DNA from: Bacillus vallismortis
Lineage (GTDB): Bacteria > Bacillota > Bacilli > Bacillales > Bacillaceae
NCBI RefSeq assembly: GCF_040784915.1
Contig: NZ_CP160797.1
Location: 556,001 to 620,000, forward strand
Length of the DNA stretch: 64,000 bases
Direction of reading: 5' to 3'
The notes below the pieces were generated by a model. It searched no databases and had not been told where the DNA came from. It was given only the letters and a program-made list of their open reading frames with translations. This document shows, in pieces, positions 17,527-25,880 of this stretch (its first letter is position 1; the number at the start of each line of letters is the position of its first letter). The translations under genes and the position numbers were made by a program.

Positions 17527-17566
17527 AACAGGTGTCTGCGAGCTAAGTGCAGACACCTGTTTTTTG
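17527..17566 (+). terminator. Terminator of the ars operon
   Basis: A perfect 13-bp stem (AACAGGTGTCTGC and its complement) with a nine-base loop and T run. Confidence 0.9.
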
Positions 17567-17691
17567 GTTTAACTTGACTGTGATCCGTGAACTGTCCGCT
17601 TTAAAAGGAAAGTTATTTAGCTTGTGACAGAGGAAAATTGATTTTGTAAACAGAATCATGAAGGAGACGCTGTTTTAAAGGAGTTGTCAGT

Positions 17692-18474
17692 TTGCAGGAG
17701 TTAACAAAAGAAAAATATAACGGCATAAAAACAAGGTTTCATGAAAAAGTTTGCCCAACATTTGTCTATTCAATATTAGAACAAACGATTCCGGGAGTTG
17801 TTTATGTAGATGACCACACCTTCCCTAAATCATTTTTGATAGGGACTGAATCAGGAATTTACTTTATTGCGGGAGAAGAGGGGAATCAAGATTTTAATGA
17901 TTTCATTGCTGAATATTATGAAAAACAAGCGAAATCAACAAAAAGATTTACCTTGTTTAGTTCTAGCGATACATGGGACAGAGTAATGAAAACAATCCTG
18001 AAAGACGAATTGAATCAAATGAAAAGAGTCGCATTTTCTTTTCAGCAAAAACCTTCTATAACGGAATTACAACTTCCAAAGGGGTTTGTTTTAAAAAGGA
18101 TAGACGAAGACATCATCTCAAACAGCACGGAATTTAACAGAGCTTATTATGAGGAGTATTGGGATTCTGTCTCACATTTTTCATCAAAAGGCTTTGGGTT
18201 TGCCGTATTACATGGCAATCATGTTGTGAGTGAGTGTACCTCTATATTTTCAGGGCGTAATCGTGCGGAAATGGATATCTATACACTTGAAGAATACAGA
18301 GGCATGGGTTTAGCTTACTGTGTGGGAAATGAGTTTATAGATTTTTGTCTGAAAAATGGAATGGTGCCTAGTTGGGATTGTGATGTTAACAACAAATCCT
18401 CCTTTAGTTTAGCAGCAAAACTAGGCTTTAAGGCAATGACCGAATACTCTATTTTCTATTCTGGAAAATCGTAA
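17692..18474 (+). CDS. ydfB: GNAT acetyltransferase YdfB
   Basis: A 260-residue protein. The N-terminal half (1-120) is a lineage-specific region; the C-terminal half is a GNAT domain with the acetyl-CoA loop around EEYRGMGLAYCVGNEFIDF (about residues 202-220) and CDVNNKSSFSLAAKLGF. TTG start with AAAGGAG. Acceptor unknown. A decayed N-terminal fragment of a paralogue is found at 3541-3642. Length fits YdfB of 168, and it follows the ars operon as there. Confidence 0.85.
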   Translation: MQELTKEKYNGIKTRFHEKVCPTFVYSILEQTIPGVVYVDDHTFPKSFLIGTESGIYFIAGEEGNQDFNDFIAEYYEKQAKSTKRFTLFSSSDTWDRVMKTILKDELNQMKRVAFSFQQKPSITELQLPKGFVLKRIDEDIISNSTEFNRAYYEEYWDSVSHFSSKGFGFAVLHGNHVVSECTSIFSGRNRAEMDIYTLEEYRGMGLAYCVGNEFIDFCLKNGMVPSWDCDVNNKSSFSLAAKLGFKAMTEYSIFYSGKS

Positions 18475-18485
18475 AAACATTGATC

Positions 18486-18519
18486 TGAAAAAAGAGAGAA
18501 GAGATAAGCACTCTTCTCT
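18486..18519 (-). terminator. Minus-strand terminator
   Basis: AGAGAAGAG and CTCTTCTCT flank seven bases, and the T run is on the minus strand. It is placed after the LytR-family remnant. Confidence 0.6.
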
Positions 18520-18546
18520 ACCTGAGTGAGCGGTTATGAATTTATT

Positions 18547-18825
18547 TTAAGGTTCCAGATGTAATTGCCGGCGAAGTTTTTTCGATAAGTCCTTTCTGTT
18601 TTCAACAGTGACAACATGATACCATAAGTGATCTGTTTTTTTATCCTCACCTTTTATTTCGATCTGTTTTACATATTGAACGGCTTTTTTATAAGAATGT
18701 TGAATATCGGTCATTTTATCCAATGTGAAGTTCGTTTGAATATTTTTCTCAAATGCGGTCAAAATTCCTTGATCGTTTTTTAATGATTTTAATTGTGCGC
18801 CTTCGTGAATAATTCGTTTTCGCGC
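18547..18825 (-). pseudogene. C-terminal remnant of a LytR-CpsA-Psr family gene
   Basis: The frame reads ARKRIIHEGAQLKSL, continues LTAFEKNIQTNFTLDKM, and ends HLWYHVVTVENRKDLSKKL. The order (arginine-rich strand, helix ending in NFTLDKM, final strand Y-H-V-V and helix) is that of the C-terminal end of LytR-CpsA-Psr wall-polymer ligases. A stop codon lies directly before it, and the membrane anchor and catalytic core are missing. About 92 of some 300 residues remain. Confidence 0.5.
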
Positions 18826-18857
18826 TCAAAGAAGATACCAAATGATATCGGTATCTT
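18826..18857 (-). terminator. Terminator of ydfC
   Basis: AAGAAGATACC and GGTATCTTCTT form a stem just past the ydfC stop codon; an imperfect T tract follows on both strands. Confidence 0.6.
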
Positions 18858-18859
18858 CT

Positions 18860-19762
18860 TTATTTGTGTCTAAGAGCGTTTCGATACCATTTCATTTGAT
18901 TTGATTTTAAATAGGTGAAACACACCCCGCCGACTGTAACCACTCCGCCTAGCAGAGAAATAAATGCGGGGATTTCACCTATCCACATCCAAGAAATGAT
19001 CAACGTTAAAGCCGGTGTTACATAAAGTGAAAGGGTTGCTTCTGAAGCACCGACGACCGAAGTGACATATGCAAGGGCAAAGTAGGGCACAACTGTTGGC
19101 AATAAACCTAAATAAAATATAGACAATGTTGCGCTCATGGAAGCGTTTATTACTTCCTCGCCTAAGCCGGGCAGAAACACAAGCATAGGTAATGTTCCGC
19201 CCCAAATGGTGAATGTGACGAATGGAATAAAACCATATTTTTTTATATAACGGGGTTGGAAAACGAAGTAAATACTCTCCGAAAAAGCTGCCAGCAGAAT
19301 AAAAAGTGTACCTTTCATTGAATATGTATAATCTCCTGCCCCAAATGCAATCAATGAAACACCTAATAAACTGATCATAGAGCCAATCCACTTAGCAATT
19401 CCAAAATGCTCACCAAAAAACAGACGAGAGAACATGGCAGAAAAAATTGGTGCCGTGGTGACGAGTAAGCTTGCAACTCCAGCACTAACAGTTTTTTCAC
19501 CAATATTCAGCAAAATGTGATAGAGTGCAAAGCCTAAAAACCCTAAAAGAAAAATAACAGGTATATCTTTTATGTCAGGCCAGCGCATCTTAGTCAAAAC
19601 AGCAAAAAGCAATAATGCCATAGAGCCGATTAACAAACGAAATAAAGCAAGGTGTTCGGGTGTGTAACCTTCTAAGCCTGCACGAATTCCCGGAAAAGCT
19701 GATGCCCACAAACCGATCATCAGACTGTTAGATATGATCATTTGAACTGTTTTCTTTCTCAT
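18860..19762 (-). CDS. ydfC: EamA/DMT-family transporter YdfC
   Basis: A 300-residue membrane protein with ten predicted helices in two EamA repeats. The first reads ISNSLMIGLWASAFPGIRAGL at its start (about 10-30), and the second contains PYFALAYVTSVVGASEATLSLYV. The ATG at 19762 is chosen since GAGGAG lies eight bases before it. Exporter of small metabolites; substrate unknown. Divergent from ydfD, which encodes a MocR regulator and is the likely controller. Confidence 0.87.
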   Translation of the reverse strand: MRKKTVQMIISNSLMIGLWASAFPGIRAGLEGYTPEHLALFRLLIGSMALLLFAVLTKMRWPDIKDIPVIFLLGFLGFALYHILLNIGEKTVSAGVASLLVTTAPIFSAMFSRLFFGEHFGIAKWIGSMISLLGVSLIAFGAGDYTYSMKGTLFILLAAFSESIYFVFQPRYIKKYGFIPFVTFTIWGGTLPMLVFLPGLGEEVINASMSATLSIFYLGLLPTVVPYFALAYVTSVVGASEATLSLYVTPALTLIISWMWIGEIPAFISLLGGVVTVGGVCFTYLKSNQMKWYRNALRHK

Positions 19763-19788
19763 TTTTTCCACTCCTCTTTACAAAAGCC

Positions 19789-19850
19789 AACCAGTTATTT
19801 TAATGTGTTTCTATACTAATAAAGATTTGCTAATAGGGCTTCAACCAGTT
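19789..19850. promoter_or_regulatory. Direct AACCAGTT repeats between ydfC and ydfD
   Basis: AACCAGTT occurs at 19789-19796 and again at 19843-19850, same orientation, 54 bases apart. MocR regulators commonly bind separated direct repeats in divergent promoters, so these are candidate YdfD sites. The divergent ydeF region has CCAGTTA as well. Confidence 0.45.
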
Positions 19851-19896
19851 AAACAGATTTTGACCCAACCAATTTAGTTGTAAGGAGACTGCTTTC

Positions 19897-21345
19897 ATGA
19901 GCTTTCCAGAAGAAAAAAAGATGAAAAAGCTTCCTAAGTACAGACAAATCGTTCACTTTATTAAGGAGAAAATAGGAAATGGGGAGTGGCCGATTGGAAG
20001 CAAGATTCCAAGCCAGCGCACGCTTGCAAAAGACTTTCATGTAAATCGAAGCACCGTGATTACAGCCTTAGAGGAATTGATGGCAGATGGGTTAATAGAA
20101 GGCAGAATGGGGAAAGGCACAGTTGTTATCAACAATACATGGACACTACTAGCTAAGAATTCTGCTCCTGATTGGGATCAATATGTAACCTCTGGAATTC
20201 AGCAGCCCAGCCAAAAAATCGTGCAAGAGATAAACCAATCAGAATCAAATACGGACCTTATACAGCTCAGTAAAGGCGAGCTTTCAACTGAAATTTTTCC
20301 TTTGCGAACTATGCAAGAGATGATGGGCAAGGTATCTCAAAACATGGAAGCGTTCGGATACGAGGAGCCAAAAGGATACTTTCCGTTGAGAGAGGCATTA
20401 AGCAACTATTTAAAAACCTTTGGAATCAATGCCTCACCGTCTTCCATTCTGATTGTTTCCGGAGCATTGCAAGCCCTGCAACTGATATCAATAGGGCTTT
20501 TGCAAAGAGGATCAACCGTTTATCTTGATCAGCCATCCTACCTTTATTCATTACACGTATTTCAATCAGCTGGCATGAAACTGACTGGGCTTCCTATGGA
20601 TAATGAGGGACTTTTGCCGGGAAATCTTCAGATGACAAGAGGGGAACGGGGAAGGGCTATATTATATACAAATCCTTGTTTTCATAATCCGACCGGTATT
20701 TTAATGTCAAAAAAGCGGCGGGAAGAAATCCTTGCGGCAAGTGGGAATACACAGCTTCCCATGATTGAAGATGACATTTATCGAGAGTTATGGATCGATG
20801 AAGTTCCGCCCTATCCTATCAAAACAATAGATAAAAATGGGCATGTGCTATACATAGGCAGTTTATCGAAAACGTTAAGTCCGGGCTTGAGGATTGGATG
20901 GATCGTCGGTCCGGAACCCGTGATTGAACGTTTATCCGATATTAAAATGCAAACAGATTACGGATCTAGTTCGTTATCCCAGCGAGTAGCGGCAGAGTGG
21001 TTTACATCGGGTCAATACCAGCAGCATTTAGAAAAGGTCAGAAAGCAATTAAAGGTGAGAAGAGATTTGGCCTTGAGTGCATTAGAAACCCATTTGAAAG
21101 ATGTTGCGACATGGAACATCCCAAAGGGAGGATTCTTTATCTGGATAAAAATATTGCCTACTATATCAATGAAATTACTTTATACGAAAGCCTTATCAAA
21201 AGGGATTCTTCTTAATCTCGGCAGTATCTATGCTCAGGAAAAAGGGAATCATGTTCGCTTATCATATGCTTATGCATCTCTTGATGACCTCCAAAAGGGG
21301 ATTTATGAGTTGGGTTTGATGATCAAGAAGTTGGCAAGTATATAA
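19897..21345 (+). CDS. ydfD: MocR/GabR-type regulator YdfD
   Basis: A 482-residue regulator: GntR winged helix (residues about 12-80, PKYRQIVHFIKEKIG, then IPSQRTLAKDFHVNRSTV) joined to a PLP-dependent aminotransferase-fold domain (about 120-475). The lysine is in GSLSKTLSPGLRIGW, and the pocket motifs NPCFHNPTG and IEDDIYRELW are present. AAGGAG precedes the ATG. It probably senses a PLP adduct and controls the divergent exporter ydfC. Length equals that of YdfD in 168. Confidence 0.88.
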   Translation: MSFPEEKKMKKLPKYRQIVHFIKEKIGNGEWPIGSKIPSQRTLAKDFHVNRSTVITALEELMADGLIEGRMGKGTVVINNTWTLLAKNSAPDWDQYVTSGIQQPSQKIVQEINQSESNTDLIQLSKGELSTEIFPLRTMQEMMGKVSQNMEAFGYEEPKGYFPLREALSNYLKTFGINASPSSILIVSGALQALQLISIGLLQRGSTVYLDQPSYLYSLHVFQSAGMKLTGLPMDNEGLLPGNLQMTRGERGRAILYTNPCFHNPTGILMSKKRREEILAASGNTQLPMIEDDIYRELWIDEVPPYPIKTIDKNGHVLYIGSLSKTLSPGLRIGWIVGPEPVIERLSDIKMQTDYGSSSLSQRVAAEWFTSGQYQQHLEKVRKQLKVRRDLALSALETHLKDVATWNIPKGGFFIWIKILPTISMKLLYTKALSKGILLNLGSIYAQEKGNHVRLSYAYASLDDLQKGIYELGLMIKKLASI

Positions 21346-21375
21346 ACTTTATAGCCTTAAATGGATGTTTCACTA

Positions 21376-21436
21376 AAAAAGAGACCAAGCCTAATGATAG
21401 CTTGATCTGATAATCATAAGTCATGGCTCGGTCTCT
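21376..21436. terminator. Long-stem terminator between ydfD and ydfE
   Basis: AGAGACCAAGCC and GGCTCGGTCTCT flank an inner segment, with A and T tracts outside. It can serve both converging genes. A similar segment is seen at 9288-9315. Confidence 0.55.
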
Positions 21437-21452
21437 AAAAAGGTAAAAATGG

Positions 21453-22076
21453 TCATGTTTCTGAACGAAAGGTCTTGCCTATTTCTCTTCCCAAGCCAAA
21501 ATAATGTCTAAAATTATAGATAAGCGGACTCCATTTTGAAGGGTCGATATGGTTTTCGTTCAATATGATGCTTTCCTCGGCGTGAAAATGTAATGCCTGC
21601 GTCTCTACAATCGCAAAAGATGGTTCATATTCGGGAATTCGAATATGCTTTACTTCAGCTTCAATGTGAATAGGGCATTCTTTAATGCGTGTTGGTGATA
21701 CTGTCTTTGATTGTAAAGGTGATAACCCTGCTGACTCGTATTTTTCTTTTTGATATGTAAATCCGAGCTGTTTCTTCAAATGCGGTATATTCTTTTTTCC
21801 GCTATAAGACGAAATTCTTTCAACATTTTCCCATAATTCCGGGCCAGGCAAGTTTATGACACATTCTTTGTGTCTATCTAAATTTTCAATGGCTTTTCCC
21901 CCTAGGCCTACTCCAAGGACAATATAGTTTCCGAGAGCCCAAGAAGAAGACATAGGACTAATATTAGTGGTACCATCCTCATTCAATGTCGTAAGAAGAA
22001 ATGCTGAGGTACCATAATACATGATTCTTGGTTTAATTTCTTTAAAACGAAGAGTGTCTTGTTTTTCAATGTCCAA
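21453..22076 (-). CDS. ydfE: Flavin reductase-like FMN-binding protein YdfE
   Basis: A 207-residue protein of the flavin reductase-like/DUF447 split-barrel family. The N-terminal region YYGTSAFLLTTLNEDGTTNISPMSSSWALG (about 20-49) is the FMN-binding beta barrel entry, and IHIEAEVKHI belongs to the second half. Such proteins bind FMN; the physiological electron partner is unknown. TTG start with AAGGAGGAATAAGCA. Divergent from ydfF with a shared inverted repeat, suggesting control by YdfF. Confidence 0.82.
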   Translation of the reverse strand: MDIEKQDTLRFKEIKPRIMYYGTSAFLLTTLNEDGTTNISPMSSSWALGNYIVLGVGLGGKAIENLDRHKECVINLPGPELWENVERISSYSGKKNIPHLKKQLGFTYQKEKYESAGLSPLQSKTVSPTRIKECPIHIEAEVKHIRIPEYEPSFAIVETQALHFHAEESIILNENHIDPSKWSPLIYNFRHYFGLGREIGKTFRSET

Positions 22077-22100
22077 TGCTTATTCCTCCTTGTCATCATG

Positions 22101-22152
22101 ACATTCATATTGTAAAGGTTTAACATTTCAACTATCATCGAAATATGAATGT
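22101..22152. promoter_or_regulatory. Inverted repeat in the ydfE-ydfF divergent region
   Basis: ACATTCATATT (22101-22111) and AATATGAATGT (22142-22152) are exact complements 41 bases apart, close to four helical turns. Such spacing fits a repressor contacting both promoters. YdfF is the obvious candidate. Confidence 0.5.
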
Positions 22153-22165
22153 AAGGAGGAAAAAC

Positions 22166-22846
22166 ATGAATCCTAATATCGCAAAAATCTCTGCATTGTT
22201 ATCTGATCCCTCGCGTTCTTCCATTCTTCTCACCCTAATGGATGGAAGGATACACCCTGCGGGAGAGCTTGCATATCTCGCTAACATTAAACCTCAAACC
22301 GCAAGTTTTCACCTGAAAAAATTGCTTGAAGAAGAGCTGATCAGCGTAGAGAAGCATGGAAGACATAGGTATTACAGATTGTCTGACTCAGATGCAGCAA
22401 ACGTGATTGAGCAATTGCTTCTGATTGCCCCTAAAGCCAAAGTCACATCTTTAAAAGATTCAAAAGAGAAAAGTGACTTGCATTTCGCCCGCACCTGTTA
22501 TGATCATTTGGCAGGTTATGTGGGCGTGCAAATCACTCATTCACTGGTTGAGCAGGGAATGTTAAAAAAAGCCGATTTAGACTTTGAGGTAACTTCAGAG
22601 GGTTCTTTGTTCTTTTCGAATTTAGGCATCAACGAAGAGCAGCAGCGAAATAAGCGGAGAGCATTTGCCCGCTGCTGTTTGGATTGGAGTGAGCGGCAGC
22701 ATCATATTGCAGGAGCGTTAGGAAATGCCCTATTGGTGCGAATGTTAGAGGAAGAATGGATCGTTCGTATGCCTAAAACAAGAGCGATTAAGATGACACA
22801 AAGCGGGAGAGCGGCATTTGAGAAATACTTTAAAATGAATATTTAG
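22166..22846 (+). CDS. ydfF: ArsR-like HTH regulator YdfF
   Basis: A 226-residue regulator. The N-terminal winged helix (about 5-85) contains SALLSDPSRSSILLTLMDG, IKPQTASFHLKKLLEEELI and the wing YYRLSD; the C-terminal 130 residues are a family-specific domain with FARTCYDHLAGYVGV and RCCLDWSERQHHIAG. The Cys residues are not in the ArsR metal-binding motif, so another ligand or redox sensing is likely. The ATG at 22166 is chosen for its AAGGAGG. Probably represses itself and ydfE. Confidence 0.85.
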   Translation: MNPNIAKISALLSDPSRSSILLTLMDGRIHPAGELAYLANIKPQTASFHLKKLLEEELISVEKHGRHRYYRLSDSDAANVIEQLLLIAPKAKVTSLKDSKEKSDLHFARTCYDHLAGYVGVQITHSLVEQGMLKKADLDFEVTSEGSLFFSNLGINEEQQRNKRRAFARCCLDWSERQHHIAGALGNALLVRMLEEEWIVRMPKTRAIKMTQSGRAAFEKYFKMNI

Positions 22847-22871
22847 GGAATTTTTTATTAAGGGAATGAGA

Positions 22872-22910
22872 AAGAAGGAGTAAGATTCGTTAAGAATCTT
22901 ACTCCTTCTT
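22872..22910. terminator. Bidirectional terminator with perfect 17-bp stem
   Basis: Arms 22872-22888 and 22894-22910 are exact complements around GTTAA. It lies between the converging ydfF and ydfG. Confidence 0.85.
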
Positions 22911-22911
22911 A

Positions 22912-23355
22912 TTATCTTGAAGTTGCTTGGTTCCCCATTGCAATAGAAATGCGATTCCAACTGTTTATTTGATTGATGATGAAAACAAGGTCAACGTATT
23001 GTTTTTCATCATAATGTTCACGCACTTGATGATACAGCGCATCGGGAACCCTTTTCGTTGGAATAAGCGTAATGTGTTCAGAGAGTTCGAGCGCTGCTTT
23101 CTCTTCAGGTGAATAAAAATCACATTCATTCCAAGCGTGTAAACAGTAAATTCGCTGTTCAGTTTCACCCATTTTGCGGGCATCGGAAGTATGCATATCT
23201 ATGCAGAAAGCACAGCCATTTATTTGAGAAACTCTGATTTTGATTAGTTCTCTCGTCGTTCGGTTAATTGAAGATTGTTTCGTGTATTTCTCCATATCCA
23301 TCATCATCTTCATACCTTCAGGTGCAACATCATAGTAGGACACTCTTTGGCTCAT
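22912..23355 (-). CDS. ydfG: AhpD-like carboxymuconolactone decarboxylase-family protein YdfG
   Basis: A 147-residue alkylhydroperoxidase-like protein. The redox motif CAFCIDMH (about residues 52-59) with its CxxC and histidine marks the AhpD type, which relays electrons for peroxide reduction, rather than a true decarboxylase. Cytoplasmic, usually oligomeric. AAAGGAG precedes the ATG. The next gene upstream on the same strand is a small membrane protein. Confidence 0.88.
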   Translation of the reverse strand: MSQRVSYYDVAPEGMKMMMDMEKYTKQSSINRTTRELIKIRVSQINGCAFCIDMHTSDARKMGETEQRIYCLHAWNECDFYSPEEKAALELSEHITLIPTKRVPDALYHQVREHYDEKQYVDLVFIINQINSWNRISIAMGNQATSR

Positions 23356-23436
23356 AAGGCAAGACTCCTTTCCTCAAGATACATTAGATTGTATTCCGAT
23401 ATTGATCATTTTACCAATAGTATGGCGTCTATTTCA

Positions 23437-23613
23437 CTATCTTTTGGCAAGAAGCTGCTTTGAATAAAAATAGGGATAGCCAACAATGATGAGCGGAGCT
23501 GCTAATGCAAGCAGGATCCATGAGCCTGAGTGACTGTCTCTAATGACTCCAATGAATATACAAGTACCGATGAGAAAATATAATAAAACACCTAAAAACC
23601 AATACATATTCAT
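23437..23613 (-). CDS. Small two-helix membrane protein, 58 residues
   Basis: The open frame begins MNMYWFLGVLLYFLIG, has a polar turn (RDSHSGS), a second hydrophobic stretch WILLALAAPLIIVGYPYFY and a basic end KQLLAKR. Two membrane segments (about 4-22 and 32-50) are predicted. A weak AAGGA lies upstream. The codons look genuinely coding. It is on the same strand as ydfG, 81 bases upstream of it. Function unknown. Confidence 0.6.
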   Translation of the reverse strand: MNMYWFLGVLLYFLIGTCIFIGVIRDSHSGSWILLALAAPLIIVGYPYFYSKQLLAKR

Positions 23614-24003
23614 TTCTCTTTTTCCTTGCAGGTGATCTGTGATTGAGTATTTTCGTCTTTTTCATTGCTTAACCTATCAGGGCGCTGATTTTTCAACACT
23701 TTTTCAGTCCAGATTCCTTTTCTTTTTAATGATAAAATTGTAAGATCAATCGATTTCAATGATGATCATTCCTTCAATATAGTGACTTCTCCATTATTGT
23801 AAATGGAAATTCGGAAAGATAAAACGTACATAAAGGCAGAACGCTTATGTACGTTTGGGCAATGATCATATGTTGGGAACATCTAACGGTTCACTGCATC
23901 TTTGTATTGTTGAGTTCTCTCTCTTCCTATAAAATGATGGGATAAATGTATGTCTGGTTCGAGTGTGTATCGCTTCTGTCAATGGAAAGGAAGTGGATGA
24001 GGT
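23614..24003. other. Intergenic region before ydfHI
   Basis: No further gene seen. It contains the inverted repeat and YdfI-like half-site at 23822-23860 and the ydfH ribosome binding site region AAAGGAAGTGG near 23986-23996. Confidence 0.4.
23822..23860. promoter_or_regulatory. Candidate YdfI site upstream of ydfH
   Basis: AAACGTACATAA (23822-23833) and TTATGTACGTTT (23845-23856) are perfect complements. The right side extends to GGGC, so read on the minus strand 23860-23849 is GCCCAAACGTAC, identical to one half of the site before ydfJ. This suggests that the two-component system controls its own operon. Confidence 0.55.
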
Positions 24004-25227
24004 TTGCGTATAAGGTATCCTTTCGAAGAAAAATACTATTCACATGATAGACGGGCATTAAATATGCTTGCACTCAGAGTTCCGGGAATGGCTTTTATTC
24101 TCATGATCTATGTAGCCTCTATCGTGCTGCAATTTCTTAATGGGAGTTGGTCCATTTTATTGCTTCATGTGTTCACAGTATTGACCGCCATTTTTGCTTT
24201 GCTGCATTGGCATTCATATCGCTGGGTTAAGAAAAGGGTCATTCTATATTTTGTGCTGCAAGGTTTGATCACTTTTATACTGGCTAATGTCATGACTGGC
24301 TTCTTAGTGCTGATCATCATTGGCCTTTATGCATTTTTGATTGGACAGATTGCAGGAATGGCAGACAGAAGAAGGGCTTTCCTCATACTTTATTTATTCT
24401 TTCTGCTGTCAATCAATGTACTACATCAGATTCACAAAGGTGAATATTTGCATTTTCTTGTCATTGCCGTACCTATTATGATCGTGATTATTACTTATGC
24501 AGCTACATTATTTGCCCAAGTTGATGAAAAGATAAAAGCGCAGCTGACCCTTGAAAGGCTGGAGCTGGCTCATCAGCAGGTCGAACAGCTGACACTGCAA
24601 AATGAAAGGCAGCGTATGGCCCGGGACTTACATGATACGCTTGCTCAAGGGCTGGTCAGTTTAAATATGCAGCTGGATGCTATTCATGTTCATCTTACGA
24701 AAGGCAATACAGAGAGAGCAAAAGAAATCATTCAACAATCGATGAAAAGAGTGAGAGGCACATTAGCGGATGCTCGTTCAGCGATTGATGATCTGCGCAG
24801 CAAATCAGAAGAAATCGGTTTTTTAAAAGAAAGAATTACCTCACTGATGGATCATTTTCAAGAGTCGACAGGCATGGGCGGTTTTTTAGACTACAGATTA
24901 CATCAGGTGTTAGACGTTCGTACAGCTGAAAACTGTTATTCCATCATTGGGGAATGTATAACGAATGCAGCAAAGCATGCTGAAGCAGAATCGATCTCGG
25001 TATCCATTTGGGATGATGATAAGGGGAGGCTCCATTTAACTGTCAAGGACAATGGCAAAGGATTTGATGTTGAAAAGAGCAAGAAAAAGAGAGGACATTA
25101 TGGGCTTCTCGGCATACAAGAACGCGTCAGAGCAATGAAAGGCCATTTCAATATAAAGAGTACAAAATCTAAAGGAACACAAATTGAGATCACCGTACCA
25201 ATTCAGGGAGAGATGCAAGATGAATAA
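24004..25227 (+). CDS. ydfH: Sensor histidine kinase YdfH
   Basis: A 407-residue membrane kinase of the NarL-partner class. About five to six membrane segments occupy residues 20-175, without a large extracellular domain, pointing to membrane-localised sensing. The HisKA_3 dimerisation helix has the phosphorylated His in MARDLHDTLAQGL (about residue 214), and the ATP-binding domain shows ECITNAAKHAEA, DNGKGFD and GHYGLLGIQERV. Cytoplasmic C-terminus. TTG start. It overlaps ydfI by eight bases. The pair is known in 168 to activate ydfJ. Confidence 0.92.
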   Translation: MRIRYPFEEKYYSHDRRALNMLALRVPGMAFILMIYVASIVLQFLNGSWSILLLHVFTVLTAIFALLHWHSYRWVKKRVILYFVLQGLITFILANVMTGFLVLIIIGLYAFLIGQIAGMADRRRAFLILYLFFLLSINVLHQIHKGEYLHFLVIAVPIMIVIITYAATLFAQVDEKIKAQLTLERLELAHQQVEQLTLQNERQRMARDLHDTLAQGLVSLNMQLDAIHVHLTKGNTERAKEIIQQSMKRVRGTLADARSAIDDLRSKSEEIGFLKERITSLMDHFQESTGMGGFLDYRLHQVLDVRTAENCYSIIGECITNAAKHAEAESISVSIWDDDKGRLHLTVKDNGKGFDVEKSKKKRGHYGLLGIQERVRAMKGHFNIKSTKSKGTQIEITVPIQGEMQDE

Positions 25228-25861
25228 GGTTTTAATCGTTGATGACCACCTTGTCGTGAGGGAAGGTCTGAAGCTTTTAATTGAAACGAATGATCACTAC
25301 ACCATCATAGGAGAGGCCGAAAACGGCAAATCAGCAGTCCGCCTTGCAGATGAATGTAAACCGGATATTATTCTCATGGATTTGTATATGCCTGAGATGA
25401 GCGGGTTAGAAGCCATTAAACAAATCAAAGAAAAACACGACATCCCCATCATTATTTTGACTACGTATAATGAAGATCACTTAATGATCGAAGGAATTGA
25501 ATTAGGGGCGAAAGGATATCTATTGAAGGATACGAGTTCAGAAACCCTTTTTCATACAATGGATGCAGCAATAAGAGGAAACGTGCTATTGCAGCCTGAT
25601 ATCTTAAAACGTCTGCAAGAAATTCAAGTGGAGCGGATGAAGAAGCAGAACAGTCATACCCAGCTGACAGAAAAGGAAGTCATTGTTCTAAAAGCCATTG
25701 CTAAAGGTTTTAAAAGCAAAGCGATCGCCTTTGATTTGGGTGTGTCAGAGAGAACCGTAAAGTCCAGGTTAACGTCCATTTACAATAAATTAGGCGCGAA
25801 TTCCAGAACTGAAGCAGTGACGATTGCCATGCAAAGAGGCATTCTGACACTAGACAACTAA
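25220..25861 (+). CDS. ydfI: Response regulator YdfI (NarL/LuxR type)
   Basis: A 213-residue regulator: receiver domain (1-120) with acidic pocket VDDH and the phosphorylated Asp54 in ILMDLYMP, and LuxR-type helix-turn-helix (about 148-210, LTEKEVIVLKAIAKGFKSKAIAFDLG). Start at the ATG at 25220, preceded by GGGAGAG inside ydfH. Published work in 168, as I recall, shows YdfI binding two GCCCRAAYGTAC 12-mers before ydfJ; exactly that pair lies 20 bases past this gene. Confidence 0.93.
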   Translation: MNKVLIVDDHLVVREGLKLLIETNDHYTIIGEAENGKSAVRLADECKPDIILMDLYMPEMSGLEAIKQIKEKHDIPIIILTTYNEDHLMIEGIELGAKGYLLKDTSSETLFHTMDAAIRGNVLLQPDILKRLQEIQVERMKKQNSHTQLTEKEVIVLKAIAKGFKSKAIAFDLGVSERTVKSRLTSIYNKLGANSRTEAVTIAMQRGILTLDN

Positions 25862-25880
25862 CATCCTATATTAGAAATTT

